A stretch of DNA of 64,000 nt from positions 186,001 through 250,000 of the forward strand of contig JBHENC010000006.1 of NCBI GenBank assembly GCA_046262295.1, written 5' to 3'. The translations under genes and the position numbers were made by a program. The notes below the pieces were generated by a model. The model had not been told where the DNA came from and made no database searches. It saw nothing but the letters and a program-made list of their open reading frames with translations. Numbering within the stretch: the first letter of the stretch is position 1; every line of letters starts with the position of its first letter. The DNA comes from JBHENC01 sp046262295 (GTDB lineage: Bacteria; Acidobacteriota; Blastocatellia; Pyrinomonadales; Pyrinomonadaceae). Shown piece by piece: positions 45,023 through 53,559 of the stretch.

Positions 45023-45215
45023 TTCTTCGTGTCCTCCTCCGTGCGTGTCTCGCGCTCCAGACGGCGCGAAAACTCAAAACCTGCGCCGATTGTTATAAAC
45101 TACTGACGCGGGCGCGATGCACGCTACTCGATTTGTACGATCTTGACGAATGCGTGGCATTATACAGCAAAGCGCCGCGCAGTTTACAGCGAGGCGGAAG
45201 CACAAACTCTCAACG

Positions 45216-46091
45216 ATGAACGAACCGCACAGATTCACAGTCGCGCAGGCGATGGTCGAAGCCACGCATCTTTTACGCACGAGCGGCGTCATTGAAGCGA
45301 GACGCGACGCCGCCGCTTTGCTCGCGCACGTCATCGCGCGCGACCGCACCTTTTTGCTAACGCACGCCAACGACGCCCTCGCCGCATCCGATGTTATGCG
45401 GCTGCGCGAATTCGTCGAACGGCGCGCACAGGGCGAGCCGCTTCAGTACATCACAGGGCATCAGGAATTCTTCAATCTGAATTTTGAAGTCACGAACGCC
45501 GTCCTTATCCCGCGCCCCGAAACCGAACTGCTGGTTGAAAGATCGCTTCAACTGCTCGTTGAAATTGATGAGCCTGCGCCGCTCGTCTGCGATGTCGGCA
45601 CGGGTTCGGGTTGCATTAGTATCTCTCTGCTACATGAAAGACCCCGCTTGCGCGCGGTGGCGATAGACGTTTCCACGTCTGCGCTGTGTGTTGCCGCGCG
45701 CAATGCTTCGCGTCATGGCGTCAGCGAACGCCTCGCGTTGCTGGCGTCGGACGGACTGACGGCACTCGATGAGTCGCACGCGCGATTCTTTATGATCGTC
45801 TCGAACCCGCCATATATCGCTGAAAGCGAACTGCCCGCGTTGCAACGCGAGGTGCGCGATTACGAACCGCGTGCGGCGCTCACGCCCGGCGCGGACGGCC
45901 TCTTTATGATACGGCGTTTGCTGGCCGACTCGTCACGCTTTTTACACGCAAATGGTTCGCTGCTTTTTGAAATCGGCTACGATCAGCACGCCGCCGTCGA
46001 AGCCTTGATTGATAAAAGCGTCTGGACGCTTCAGGCGATCCACAAAGATTTGCAGAACATCCCACGCCTCGTCGAGTTGAGAAGAAAGTGA
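45216..46091 (+). CDS. prmC: Peptide chain release factor N5-glutamine methyltransferase
   Basis: Protein of 291 residues that methylates the GGQ glutamine of release factors RF1/RF2. The family helical N-terminus carries VERRAQGEPLQYITGHQEFF, VLIPRPETELLVERSLQL follows, the SAM site is CDVGTGSGCISISLLHERP, and the catalytic NPPY motif reads MIVSNPPYIAESELPAL. The preferred ATG is 45216; an in-frame extension to 45150 has no homology. It is the first of a run of plus-strand housekeeping genes. Confidence 0.93.
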   Translation: MNEPHRFTVAQAMVEATHLLRTSGVIEARRDAAALLAHVIARDRTFLLTHANDALAASDVMRLREFVERRAQGEPLQYITGHQEFFNLNFEVTNAVLIPRPETELLVERSLQLLVEIDEPAPLVCDVGTGSGCISISLLHERPRLRAVAIDVSTSALCVAARNASRHGVSERLALLASDGLTALDESHARFFMIVSNPPYIAESELPALQREVRDYEPRAALTPGADGLFMIRRLLADSSRFLHANGSLLFEIGYDQHAAVEALIDKSVWTLQAIHKDLQNIPRLVELRRK

Positions 46092-46334
46092 AAAGTGAAG
46101 CGATTACACCGGCGGCGCGTTCTTTCCACTTTGCAAACGGCTCGTGATAAAATCCGCGCGATATCTCGCCCCTGAATTAAATCAAACTTTCGATGCCGGT
46201 TGGCATCGCTTTAACGAACAACTGCACCGCCGGCTGACGGTGCGTGCGGTAGTGTTCGGTTCAAGATATCGAACCTTTGAATTTTAATTTCGTTACGGAT
46301 GAACTGTCGTGTGCGTTGAAGGAGCGCGCGTTGT

Positions 46335-47672
46335 ATGGATAGATTTAGAATCACGGGCGGGCGGGCGCTTAACGGGCGCGTCTCGATTAGCGGCGCGAAG
46401 AATTCCGCGTTGCCCTGCATGGCCGCCGCGTTGCTCTCGCCCGAAACCGTCACGCTGCACAATATTCCATACGTGCGCGACATCATCACGCAGCGCCGTC
46501 TGCTGGAAGATGTCGGCGCGACGGTGCTGACGCCGGAACTGCGCACGCACAAAATCTCTGCCGCGCACATAGAGCTTTTTGAAGCGCCGTATGAACTCGT
46601 CAAAACGATGCGCGCTTCCGTGCTCGCGCTCGGGCCGTTGCTCGCGCGGTTCGGCAAAGCGAAAGTCTCCTTGCCGGGCGGCTGCGCTATCGGCACGCGC
46701 CCGATTGATCTGCATCTCAAAGGCTTCGAGCATCTCGGCGCGGAAGTGAAGTTGGAAGCGGGCGACGTGGTGGCGCGTGCGCCGGAGGGCGGCAGGCTGC
46801 GCGGCGGCGAGATTCACTTCGACAAAGTGACGGTGACGGGCACGGAGAATCTGATGATGGCCGCGACGTTAGCCAAAGGCCAGACCGTGCTACACAACGC
46901 AGCACGCGAACCCGAAATCGCAGACCTTGCTGAGCTACTAAACAAAATGGGCGCGCGCGTGCGCGGGGCAGGCTCGCCAATTATCAACATCGAAGGCGTC
47001 GAAACTCTGGGCGGCGCGGAGCACACGATTATTCCCGACCGCATAGAGGCGGGCACGTTTATGATTGCCGCCGCCATCACGCGCGGCGAGTTGGAAATCA
47101 GGGATTGCCGCCCGGAACATTCCGCGATTCTCATCGCCACCTTGCGCGAAGCGGGCGTCGAAATCGAAGAGATGAACCAAAGCACTCTGCGCGTGCGTTG
47201 TTGCGCCGACGGCCTACGGGCGCGCGACATCGTGACCGAACCGCATCCGCGTTTTCCTACCGATATGCAGGCGCAGTACATGGCCTTGATGACGCAGGCG
47301 GAAGGACGCAGCTCGATTACGGAAACCATCTTCGAGAATCGTTTCATGCACGCTTCGGAAATGCAGCGCATGGGCGCAAACATACAGATCGAAGGCCGCA
47401 CCGCCATCGTCGAAGGCGCAACGCAACTAACAGGCGCGCGTGTGCAGGCTTCGGACTTGCGCGCCTCCGCCTCGCTTGTCTTAGCGGGACTCGCGGCACA
47501 GGGCGAAACCATCATCGAGCGCGTTTACCACATTGATCGCGGCTACGAAAAGATCGAAGCGAAGCTACGCGCCGTCGGCGCAGACATCGAACGCCTGCGC
47601 GAAGCGGGCGTCACCGCGCCGCTCGACGCGCGACACCAAACGAACGCCGCCGAACCCGCGTTGGGCGTATGA
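46335..47672 (+). CDS. murA: UDP-N-acetylglucosamine 1-carboxyvinyltransferase
   Basis: Protein of 445 residues catalysing the first committed step of peptidoglycan synthesis. Motifs: MDRFRITGGRALNGRVSISG, GAKNSALPCMAAALLSPETV with the PEP-contact Lys-Asn, the catalytic Cys in LPGGCAIGTRPIDLHL, and PHPRFPTDMQAQYMALMTQA. Full length. A 16-bp perfect hairpin (GATGCC...GGCATC) lies in the 240-bp leader at about 46193-46208, whose role is unknown. Followed after 5 bp by the small gene at 47678. Confidence 0.95.
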   Translation: MDRFRITGGRALNGRVSISGAKNSALPCMAAALLSPETVTLHNIPYVRDIITQRRLLEDVGATVLTPELRTHKISAAHIELFEAPYELVKTMRASVLALGPLLARFGKAKVSLPGGCAIGTRPIDLHLKGFEHLGAEVKLEAGDVVARAPEGGRLRGGEIHFDKVTVTGTENLMMAATLAKGQTVLHNAAREPEIADLAELLNKMGARVRGAGSPIINIEGVETLGGAEHTIIPDRIEAGTFMIAAAITRGELEIRDCRPEHSAILIATLREAGVEIEEMNQSTLRVRCCADGLRARDIVTEPHPRFPTDMQAQYMALMTQAEGRSSITETIFENRFMHASEMQRMGANIQIEGRTAIVEGATQLTGARVQASDLRASASLVLAGLAAQGETIIERVYHIDRGYEKIEAKLRAVGADIERLREAGVTAPLDARHQTNAAEPALGV

Positions 47673-47677
47673 GTTGA

Positions 47678-47983
47678 ATGATGGAATATCCAGACGGGAA
47701 ACAACCTTGGATGGTTCAAGCAGAATGGCTAGCCAGCTATTTTGAAGGTCTGGCTAATCGAGAAAAGGAGGACGCCAATTCTTGGGTGTTAGGTTTCTTC
47801 ATGGCTAAGAATTGGATGCGGCTTCTTGGAGAGGCGAAGGTGAATCTTGAAGAAGCAAAGCTATTCTTGAGAGCACTCGAAGCAGAGAGAACAAAGCAAG
47901 GTTCTGGATGGTCTGATTTGTGGTGTCGCGTTAGAAATTGGATAGAAGAAATAGAGAAAGCCAAGAAAGAGAATGTATCGTAA
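47678..47983 (+). CDS. Hypothetical helical protein downstream of murA
   Basis: Protein of 101 residues, not recognised. Rich in Trp, Glu and Lys with helical periodicity (PWMVQAEWLASYFEGLANRE, SWVLGFFMAKNWMRLLGEAK, WCRVRNWIEEIEKAKKE). No signal or membrane segment. It starts 5 bp after murA, so it is probably co-transcribed, though its codon use is more AT-rich than its neighbours, which suggests a foreign or relaxed origin. No clear ribosome binding site. Confidence 0.5.
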   Translation: MMEYPDGKQPWMVQAEWLASYFEGLANREKEDANSWVLGFFMAKNWMRLLGEAKVNLEEAKLFLRALEAERTKQGSGWSDLWCRVRNWIEEIEKAKKENVS

Positions 47984-48149
47984 GTGGCGCGTACTCGCAT
48001 CTGCCCAACGAGCCATTCCAGCGCGACGCCTCGACTGCGTGCCTCTCAAGATTCTTTGCTTCGATTAAGTTGAATGCTTTATGCTCGGCGTGGCTGAATT
48101 CCAGCGTAACATTCCGCATCGCTGCATTTAAGTTGGAGAACTAAACTTT

Positions 48150-48719
48150 ATGGCTGCCAACGAGTGCCTTTTCTGCCGCATCGTCGCCGGAGAAATTCCC
48201 GCCGACATTGTTTACAAAGACGAACACACGCTCGCCTTCCGCGACATCAACGCGCAAGCTCCGACGCACATACTCGTCATTCCCCGCGCCCACGTTGAAT
48301 CTCTGATGAGCGCAATACCGGCGGATGATCTCATCGCCCAATTGCTCAAAAGAAAACACAACATCCGAATCGGCCAGAGAACCGCAGAGGCTATTAGAAG
48401 CGAACTCGCCGCGCCTTCCACGTCGGGTGAAGAACTCACGATGGAGGTACGCGGGCGAGACCTAACGAACGATAGTCCGAACACAGTGTTGATTAGCGGT
48501 AAAGATGTTCGTGAAGCCTTAGCCGGTTACGAAGGAGCAATTAACGAAGCGACACTCGGCCATCTGCTTGCTGTCGCCGCAAGTGTGGCTCACAGCGAAG
48601 GGCTACATGAAAGCGGCTATCGCACTGTCATCAACACCGGCGCGGGCGCAGGCCAATCCGTTTTTCATCTGCACATACACATACTCGGCGGTCGCCCGCT
48701 TCAATGGCCGCCGGGATAA
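48150..48719 (+). CDS. HIT family protein with an internal MreB-like segment
   Basis: Protein of 189 residues. Residues 1-60 (ECLFCRIVAGEIPADIVYKD, ILVIPRAHVESLMSAIP) and 134-189 (GYRTVINTGAGAGQSVFHLH, then IHILGGRPLQWPPG) make a normal HIT/HINT nucleotide hydrolase with the HxHxH motif. Between them lie about 70 extra residues, KRKHNIRIGQRTAEAIRSEL and MEVRGRDLTNDSPNTVLISG, that match bacterial MreB, not HIT. HIT proteins are normally about 115 residues, so the excess equals the insert. The insert sits in the loop before the second helix, so a folded hydrolase is still possible. Single gene. Confidence 0.8.
   Translation: MAANECLFCRIVAGEIPADIVYKDEHTLAFRDINAQAPTHILVIPRAHVESLMSAIPADDLIAQLLKRKHNIRIGQRTAEAIRSELAAPSTSGEELTMEVRGRDLTNDSPNTVLISGKDVREALAGYEGAINEATLGHLLAVAASVAHSEGLHESGYRTVINTGAGAGQSVFHLHIHILGGRPLQWPPG
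48348..48542 (+). other. In-frame MreB-derived segment inside the HIT gene
   Basis: Residues about 67-131 of the HIT protein. RKHNIRIGQRTAEAIRSEL corresponds to the MreB region usually reading RKxYNLxIGxRTAExIK, and MEVRGRDL...P.TV.ISGKDVREAL to MEVRGRDL...P.T..I...E...AL. Frame and order are preserved. The flanking frame resumes with LGHLLAVAASVAH, a normal HIT helix. Confidence 0.7.
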
Positions 48720-48732
48720 TCACATACTCGTT

Positions 48733-49004
48733 CCCGCACCGCAAAACTCTGTTCCCGCACCGCCAAAGTTGATTTTCTACTGCTAAGAATCTCTCTCCGC
48801 AGCGTCAAATCTTCTCCCGCACCGTCGAAATACTCGCCCGCACCCGTAAAATCGCTTCCCGCAGCGCATAAGTCACTTCCCGCAACGACGAAACCGCTTC
48901 CCGCAGCAGCAAAATCGTTTCCCGCAAATGTAAAATCGCTTCCCGCGCAACAAAAACGGCTCCCCGCACTGTCAAACTCGCGTTCCGCCAAGACCAAACC
49001 GATT
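48733..49004. repeat. Degenerate 21-bp tandem repeat, 13 units
   Basis: Consecutive units built on CCCGCA-N6-AAA-N-TCGCTT, each 21 bp except one of 20 bp, between the convergent HIT and AI-2E transporter genes. The unit positions vary except for CCCGC and the AAA tract. Because 21 is a multiple of 3, several frames stay open on both strands (heptapeptides like KSLPAAH on plus, LREAVSS-type on minus), but the 1-bp deletion breaks them, so I favour non-coding. Confidence 0.7.
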
Positions 49005-49042
49005 GCCCGTTGCGTCCCGATGGGACTTCTTCCATCCGTCGC

Positions 49043-50194
49043 TTAATCGGTTGCGCTCGCGGCCTGTTGTCTTTCCTGTGTTAGTTGCGTCGCGGCCTGC
49101 TCGCGTAGCTGTTCGCCTTCGGATTTGAGCAGCGATGTTTCGTAGCGCACGTCGCCGAGCAGAGTGTCAACCACCGCTTTGACGAAGCCCAAAATCGCGG
49201 GGCCGAGAATCAGACCGGCGACGCCGAAAGCATAAACGCCTGCGACGAGTCCGATCAGCATCCAGTAGAAATTGAACTGCCGCGTACTGCCTGCCGCGAG
49301 TCTGGGGCGCACGATGAATGTCGAGGCGAGCGTCATCAGAATGCCGACGCCGAGATAAATGCCCGCGCTCAGCGGATCGCTGCGAAAGACGAGAAGGTAA
49401 ATGCAGATCGGAATGTAAATCGTCCATTCGCCGAGCAGCGGAAAGAAGCCTACGAGAAACGTGATGATGGCGAGCACCACCGCGAGCGGCACGCCGAACA
49501 CCACGTTGAGCAGAAGTATTGCCGCGCCCTTCAGGAATTGGTCTATGAAGACAGCGCGCAACACGCCGCGCAGCACGCCGCCGATGTTCTCCACGAGCCT
49601 ATCGTAAAGCGGCAGGTATTCGCCCGGCACGCGCAGCTTGATATAAGCATTGACGCGCTCGCGTTGCGTCAGCACATAAAAGACTGTGAAGAAGAAGATG
49701 GCGAGCGAGGCGAGCAGCAGCGCAGAGCCTTTGCGTAAATCCTGAATCGCTTCCGCCGAGCGCGTGATTGCTTCCGTAAAGGCGACGCGCAATCCGGCGC
49801 GCGTTCCTTCGCGGCTCACCGGCAGATAATGCGCCAGCGATGAACTAATCGAATTGATGATCTCGACGCGCTTTTCATGCACGAGGTTCGAGTAGCCGGA
49901 CATCTCGTACCAAGCGTAACCGACAAGCACGACGAGCGGCACGACGATTAACGCAATCGTCACCAGCGCGCTTCCCGCACGCGCGTGCAGCCGCGCCTCC
50001 AACCACTTTTGCACCGGCAACAAATAGATGCCCGCGACGACGCCGAGCAGCAACGCGACGATCACTTTGCCGACGAGCAGCGCAAAGAGAATCGCCGCCA
50101 GCACAAGCATCGTCCCGTAAACGAGAATCCGCTTCGCATCGCCAATCGTCAGCTCGCTCAAACGCCGCGCGTCGTTGCCGTTTTCCTTTGACAT
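49043..50194 (-). CDS. AI-2E family transporter
   Basis: Inner-membrane protein of 383 residues of the AI-2E (PF01594) family with about eight membrane helices, including ILVYGTMLVLAAILFALLVG, ALVTIALIVVPLVVLVGYAW and LIGLVAGVYAFGVAGLILGP. The signature GFFPLLGEWTIYIPICIYLL is visible. Some members export the quorum signal AI-2, others move ions; the substrate is not known here. A charged C-terminal tail (LLKSEGEQLREQAATQL) is cytoplasmic. Its 3' end abuts the tandem repeat. Confidence 0.88.
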   Translation of the reverse strand: MSKENGNDARRLSELTIGDAKRILVYGTMLVLAAILFALLVGKVIVALLLGVVAGIYLLPVQKWLEARLHARAGSALVTIALIVVPLVVLVGYAWYEMSGYSNLVHEKRVEIINSISSSLAHYLPVSREGTRAGLRVAFTEAITRSAEAIQDLRKGSALLLASLAIFFFTVFYVLTQRERVNAYIKLRVPGEYLPLYDRLVENIGGVLRGVLRAVFIDQFLKGAAILLLNVVFGVPLAVVLAIITFLVGFFPLLGEWTIYIPICIYLLVFRSDPLSAGIYLGVGILMTLASTFIVRPRLAAGSTRQFNFYWMLIGLVAGVYAFGVAGLILGPAILGFVKAVVDTLLGDVRYETSLLKSEGEQLREQAATQLTQERQQAASATD

Positions 50195-50312
50195 GAGGCG
50201 ATTAATATAACACTGTGCGCTTCTCTAGTTATAGAACGTAAATTACATGGCACGTTTTCGTTTTAATCGCCCGCCAGCCGGGTGTAAACTTGCAAGCCTC
50301 AGAGGTAACGTG

Positions 50313-50885
50313 ATGTCAACTCAATCTAAAACTTATCTGACGCCGGAAGAGTATCTGGCTTTTGAGCGTAAGGCCGAAACAAAGAGCGAGTATTTCGACG
50401 GCGAAGTGTTTGCGATGACCGGAGCAAGCCGGAAACACAATTTGATCGTACTCAACGTTGCCGCAGAACTTCGTGCGCAATTGAGAAAGCGCGAGTGTGA
50501 GACCTATGTCAACGATATGCGCGTGCGAATTCCCGCAACGAACATCTACACCTACCCGGATGTCGTCGTTGTCTGTGGTAAGCCGGAGTTTGAGGATACG
50601 GGCGTTGACACGTTGCTCAATCCGACGCTGATCGTCGAAGTGCTCTCGAAATCCACCGCCGCGTATGACGCAACGGCGAAGTTCGGTTACTACCGCACGC
50701 TTGAATCCTTCGCCGAATACTTATTGATCGCGCAAAACGAACGCCGCGTCGAACAATATACACGCCAAACCGATGGCCGCTGGTTATTGACCGACATACG
50801 CTCGCCCGACGCTATCATCGAACTAGCCTCCACGCAAACTACGCTTGCCCTGCCAGACGTATATGACAAAGTAGAGCTTTCATAA
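50313..50885 (+). CDS. Uma2 family (DUF820) nuclease-fold protein
   Basis: Protein of 190 residues of the Uma2 family, a PD-(D/E)XK-like fold common in cyanobacteria and acidobacteria. Visible: YLTPEEYLAFERKAETKSEY, FDGEVFAMTGAS, YPDVVVVCGKPEFED, LIVEVLSKSTAAYDATAKFG and YLLIAQNERRVEQY, covering the usual acidic/Lys active-site positions. Its biological role is unknown; a link to mobile elements is often suggested. GAGG lies about 7 nt before ATG 50313. The IS element lies 93 bp downstream. Confidence 0.85.
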   Translation: MSTQSKTYLTPEEYLAFERKAETKSEYFDGEVFAMTGASRKHNLIVLNVAAELRAQLRKRECETYVNDMRVRIPATNIYTYPDVVVVCGKPEFEDTGVDTLLNPTLIVEVLSKSTAAYDATAKFGYYRTLESFAEYLLIAQNERRVEQYTRQTDGRWLLTDIRSPDAIIELASTQTTLALPDVYDKVELS

Positions 50886-51012
50886 CTCACACACGGAAGG
50901 ACAAGTCGCCGACCACTACGAAACCACAAACCGTGCCGGATTTCCCCATTGCCGTAAAGAAATAGCGTTGAAGCTTTAGGTTCTGTTTACATTTGTAGGT
51001 TAAGCTCTTTGA

Positions 51013-51369
51013 ATGCTACCCATTACTTTATCCGATGAACAATGGCAGAAGATGCTGCCGCTCTTGCAGTCTCATCAGAATGTCTATGTCGGACAAGAGC
51101 ATGAATGTCGCCGCTTTCTTTCTGCCGTCTTGTGGATCGCTCGTAGTGGCGCGCAATGGCGACTGCTACCCAAAGAGTACGGTTACTGGAACACTGTCTA
51201 CCGCAGATTCGCGCGCTGGTCACAACAAGGCATCTTCGAGCAGCTTCATCAATGTTTTGCTGGCGAGGCTGACATGGAACACTTGCTCATTGACTCGACC
51301 ATTATTCGCGCTCATCCGTGTGCGGCAGGAGCGTCAAAAAAAGCGGCGGTCAAGAAGCCCAAGCGTTAG
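51013..51369 (+). CDS. IS5-type transposase, N-terminal ORF (OrfA)
   Basis: 118 residues of the IS5 transposase N-terminal region: ITLSDEQWQKMLPLL, FLSAVLWIARSGAQWRLLPK, YGYWNTVYRRFARWSQQGIF and the first catalytic Asp in LLIDSTIIRAHPCAAG. A -1 frameshift at the A-tract AAAAAAA (51336-51342) near its end would fuse it to OrfB to give the complete DDE transposase. Confidence 0.9.
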   Translation: MLPITLSDEQWQKMLPLLQSHQNVYVGQEHECRRFLSAVLWIARSGAQWRLLPKEYGYWNTVYRRFARWSQQGIFEQLHQCFAGEADMEHLLIDSTIIRAHPCAAGASKKAAVKKPKR

Positions 51370-51773
51370 GCCGAAGTCGCGGCGGCTTTTCCACCAAGAT
51401 TCATATCGCCGTCGATGCTTTGGGCTATCCGCTGAAGTTCATCTTGACCGGCGGCGAAGTTAATGACATGACGCAAGCGGCAAATTTGATTGATGGTTTC
51501 AACTACCTAGCCCTGATCGCCGACAAAGGTTATGACGCCGATGAGTTGATCGCATCGGTCACTGCCCTTGGCATCGAAGCCGTGATTCCGCCGAAAAAGA
51601 ATCGCCTTGTGCAACGCGAATATGATCGGCACTTGTATCGTGAAAGACACTTAATCGAGTGCTTCATTGGTAAGATCAAACATTATCGGCGAGTGTTCTC
51701 ACGATTTGAAAAGCTATCAAAGAACTATTTGGGCTTCTTAAGTTTTGTCAGCGCACTTGTTTGGTTACGCTGA
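51318..51773 (+). CDS. IS5-type transposase, C-terminal ORF (OrfB)
   Basis: C-terminal part of the transposase in the -1 frame: GRSRGGFSTKIHIAVDALGY, second catalytic Asp in LALIADKGYDADEL, and the Glu in RHLIECFIGKIKHYRRVFSR. On its own it would start from a GTG at 51318, but it is probably made by -1 frameshifting from OrfA. No stop or deletion interrupts it. Confidence 0.9.
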   Translation: MCGRSVKKSGGQEAQALGRSRGGFSTKIHIAVDALGYPLKFILTGGEVNDMTQAANLIDGFNYLALIADKGYDADELIASVTALGIEAVIPPKKNRLVQREYDRHLYRERHLIECFIGKIKHYRRVFSRFEKLSKNYLGFLSFVSALVWLR

Positions 51774-51789
51774 GAAATGTAAACACAAC

Positions 51790-53541
51790 CTAGCGTATGC
51801 GAACGCTGAAGGCGATGCTGCCGGTATTGTTGGGCGATGTGGGGCTTAGGTTGCCGGTGAAAGTCCAGCGGATGTGCGTGACGTTGCGGTCGTAACCGAC
51901 GGGCGCGCCGCCTCCGCCGCTGACAGGAATGTAGGCGTAGCTTGCGCCGCCGTCGCTTGAATACGCAACCGCTAGGGTCAGACCCGTCGTGCCGAGTGAG
52001 TTTGTGACGGAGCCGAGCTTAAAGTCCATGTTGGTTTTAAGACTCAAGCTTGTGTTGGCCGGATCGGGGTCTATTAAAACGAAGTTCGCCGCCGCCAAGC
52101 CGCCCGAGTTCGTAAACTGTATGGTGTACGTCAAAACGGCTCCGGGCAATTGCGTGCCCAGCGGCGAAACGCTTTTTGTCAGCGTGATGTTGGGCGGAGC
52201 TTGCACGACGACGTTCGCCGCCGCCGGTGCGTTGTCGGTAGTGTCGTTGGTGGTGTCAACCTGAAACTGATCGAAGTGTGCAATCGCGCGGTTCGTATAT
52301 GTTCCGGCCACATTAGGCATCACCATCTGATAAGTTAAGTCTCTGCTTTGTCCGGCGGGAATCGGGAAACTCCCCGCCCACGTTAACGTCGTGCCCGAAT
52401 CCGTCGGATTGCCGATTGCCGCGCCGCCGAATGTCGAAGAATTGTTGACGTATGTCGGGCGGGCGGGAGTTGACGAGGGCGTATCAATAAAGTCGGTCAG
52501 CGTATAAGAATTCGTGCCGCTGTTCGTAACGCGCAAAGTATAAGTCACCGTTCTGCCGGTCAGCACGGGCGAAGGGGTTGCCGTTTTACTTAATACGAGC
52601 GGCGGCGGCAATGATGTGACGGATAATACCTGAGAGCCGAAGTCGCTATTGTAGTGGTAGCTGCTGCCTGAAAAGTCCAGAATCAAAGCGCCGGCGGTCG
52701 TCGTTCCCGCCGAAAGAATTTTGACGGTGTAAGTGGTATTGATTGTGCCGCCCGCTTTTCCGCCCGGATAATTGGCCGGGCCGATGCAACTTCTGTAAGA
52801 AGAGCTAAGCGGGTTGTTGTCCCATCCGCACGCATCGGAATAAAACTTATCGTTGGTTGCGCCCGCCGGTGCGCTGTACGTCGTCGCAATTGATTGCACT
52901 TGAAAGATGACGTTGGAGAGACTCAGGAACGCTTCGAGTTGGTCGTAGCCTTGCGTGGCGGTGCTGGCGGCGAGCGTGTAGGTATAAGTTTGCCCGACGT
53001 AAACGGTGCTCGGGCCGGTAATCGAAACCGTCGAATTACGCCCCTGTGAAATGATACGTTCGACATACAGCTCGCGCGGCGTCGGCGTGCTCACGGCTGC
53101 CGTGTTATCCGCGCTGACAGTGATGTGATACCGCCGCGTCGTATCGTAGGCCAGCGAAGTGCGCGTGACGGTGACTTGAAAATACATATCAACGCACGCG
53201 CCCGCGCTCAAAGATTTCACAACGCTGGTGGATGATCCACTGAGATTGATGTAAGAATTGGAACTATCCCAGACAAAGTTACCCGCCACATTGGTGATTG
53301 AAGTTGCGCCGGTATTGCAGACGCGCGCGCCGACTTGAAACGTATTCGGCCCAACATTCGGATTATTGCTGTCAAGCCCGATGACGTTCCATGTCACGGG
53401 CGTAACTGTCACGCCCGCATACGCGCTCTGGGCGCACACCGTTCCCAACAGCAGCATCATCAGCCAGCGCAGCAGCTTCAGCCGCGCGCTTCCGCCCGCA
53501 GTGGCTGGTAATTTCTTTTGGCAGTCGCGCCAGCTGGACAT
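51790..53541 (-). CDS. Secreted DUF11-repeat surface protein
   Basis: Protein of 583 residues with a basic start and signal-like helix (LLRWLMMLLLGTVCAQSAYA), Ig-like domains, and two DUF11 domains: KTATPSPVLTGRTVTYTLRV and LTKSVSPLGTQLPGAVLTYT. It probably sits on the cell surface. It begins 18 bp after the 1896-residue gene, so it is the second gene of that operon; AGAAGGA upstream supports ATG 53541. The final TAG is unusual: it is formed by the TA target duplication plus the end base of the IS element. Confidence 0.82.
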   Translation of the reverse strand: MSSWRDCQKKLPATAGGSARLKLLRWLMMLLLGTVCAQSAYAGVTVTPVTWNVIGLDSNNPNVGPNTFQVGARVCNTGATSITNVAGNFVWDSSNSYINLSGSSTSVVKSLSAGACVDMYFQVTVTRTSLAYDTTRRYHITVSADNTAAVSTPTPRELYVERIISQGRNSTVSITGPSTVYVGQTYTYTLAASTATQGYDQLEAFLSLSNVIFQVQSIATTYSAPAGATNDKFYSDACGWDNNPLSSSYRSCIGPANYPGGKAGGTINTTYTVKILSAGTTTAGALILDFSGSSYHYNSDFGSQVLSVTSLPPPLVLSKTATPSPVLTGRTVTYTLRVTNSGTNSYTLTDFIDTPSSTPARPTYVNNSSTFGGAAIGNPTDSGTTLTWAGSFPIPAGQSRDLTYQMVMPNVAGTYTNRAIAHFDQFQVDTTNDTTDNAPAAANVVVQAPPNITLTKSVSPLGTQLPGAVLTYTIQFTNSGGLAAANFVLIDPDPANTSLSLKTNMDFKLGSVTNSLGTTGLTLAVAYSSDGGASYAYIPVSGGGGAPVGYDRNVTHIRWTFTGNLSPTSPNNTGSIAFSVRIR

Positions 53542-53559
53542 CGCTTCCATTCCTTCTGC

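Larger units (their letters stand above)
50979..51790 (+). mobile_element. IS5-family (IS427-type) insertion sequence
   Basis: An 812-bp element with imperfect terminal repeats (left GGTTCTGTTTACATTT, right GGTTGTGTTTACATTT read inward) and a TA target duplication at 50977-50978 and 51791-51792. Two overlapping ORFs encode the transposase with an A7 slippery site. Only one copy is in the window. It has an intact structure, so it is probably recent or still active. Confidence 0.85.

Noticed and set aside
48733..49004. CRISPR array
   Set aside because: The 21-bp units are contiguous and degenerate with no unique spacers, and no cas gene is near.
48805..49035. Minus-strand heptad-repeat protein (LREA repeats)
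   Set aside because: The heptads follow from the 21-bp period, the frame is broken by a 1-bp deletion, and other frames give equally regular peptides.
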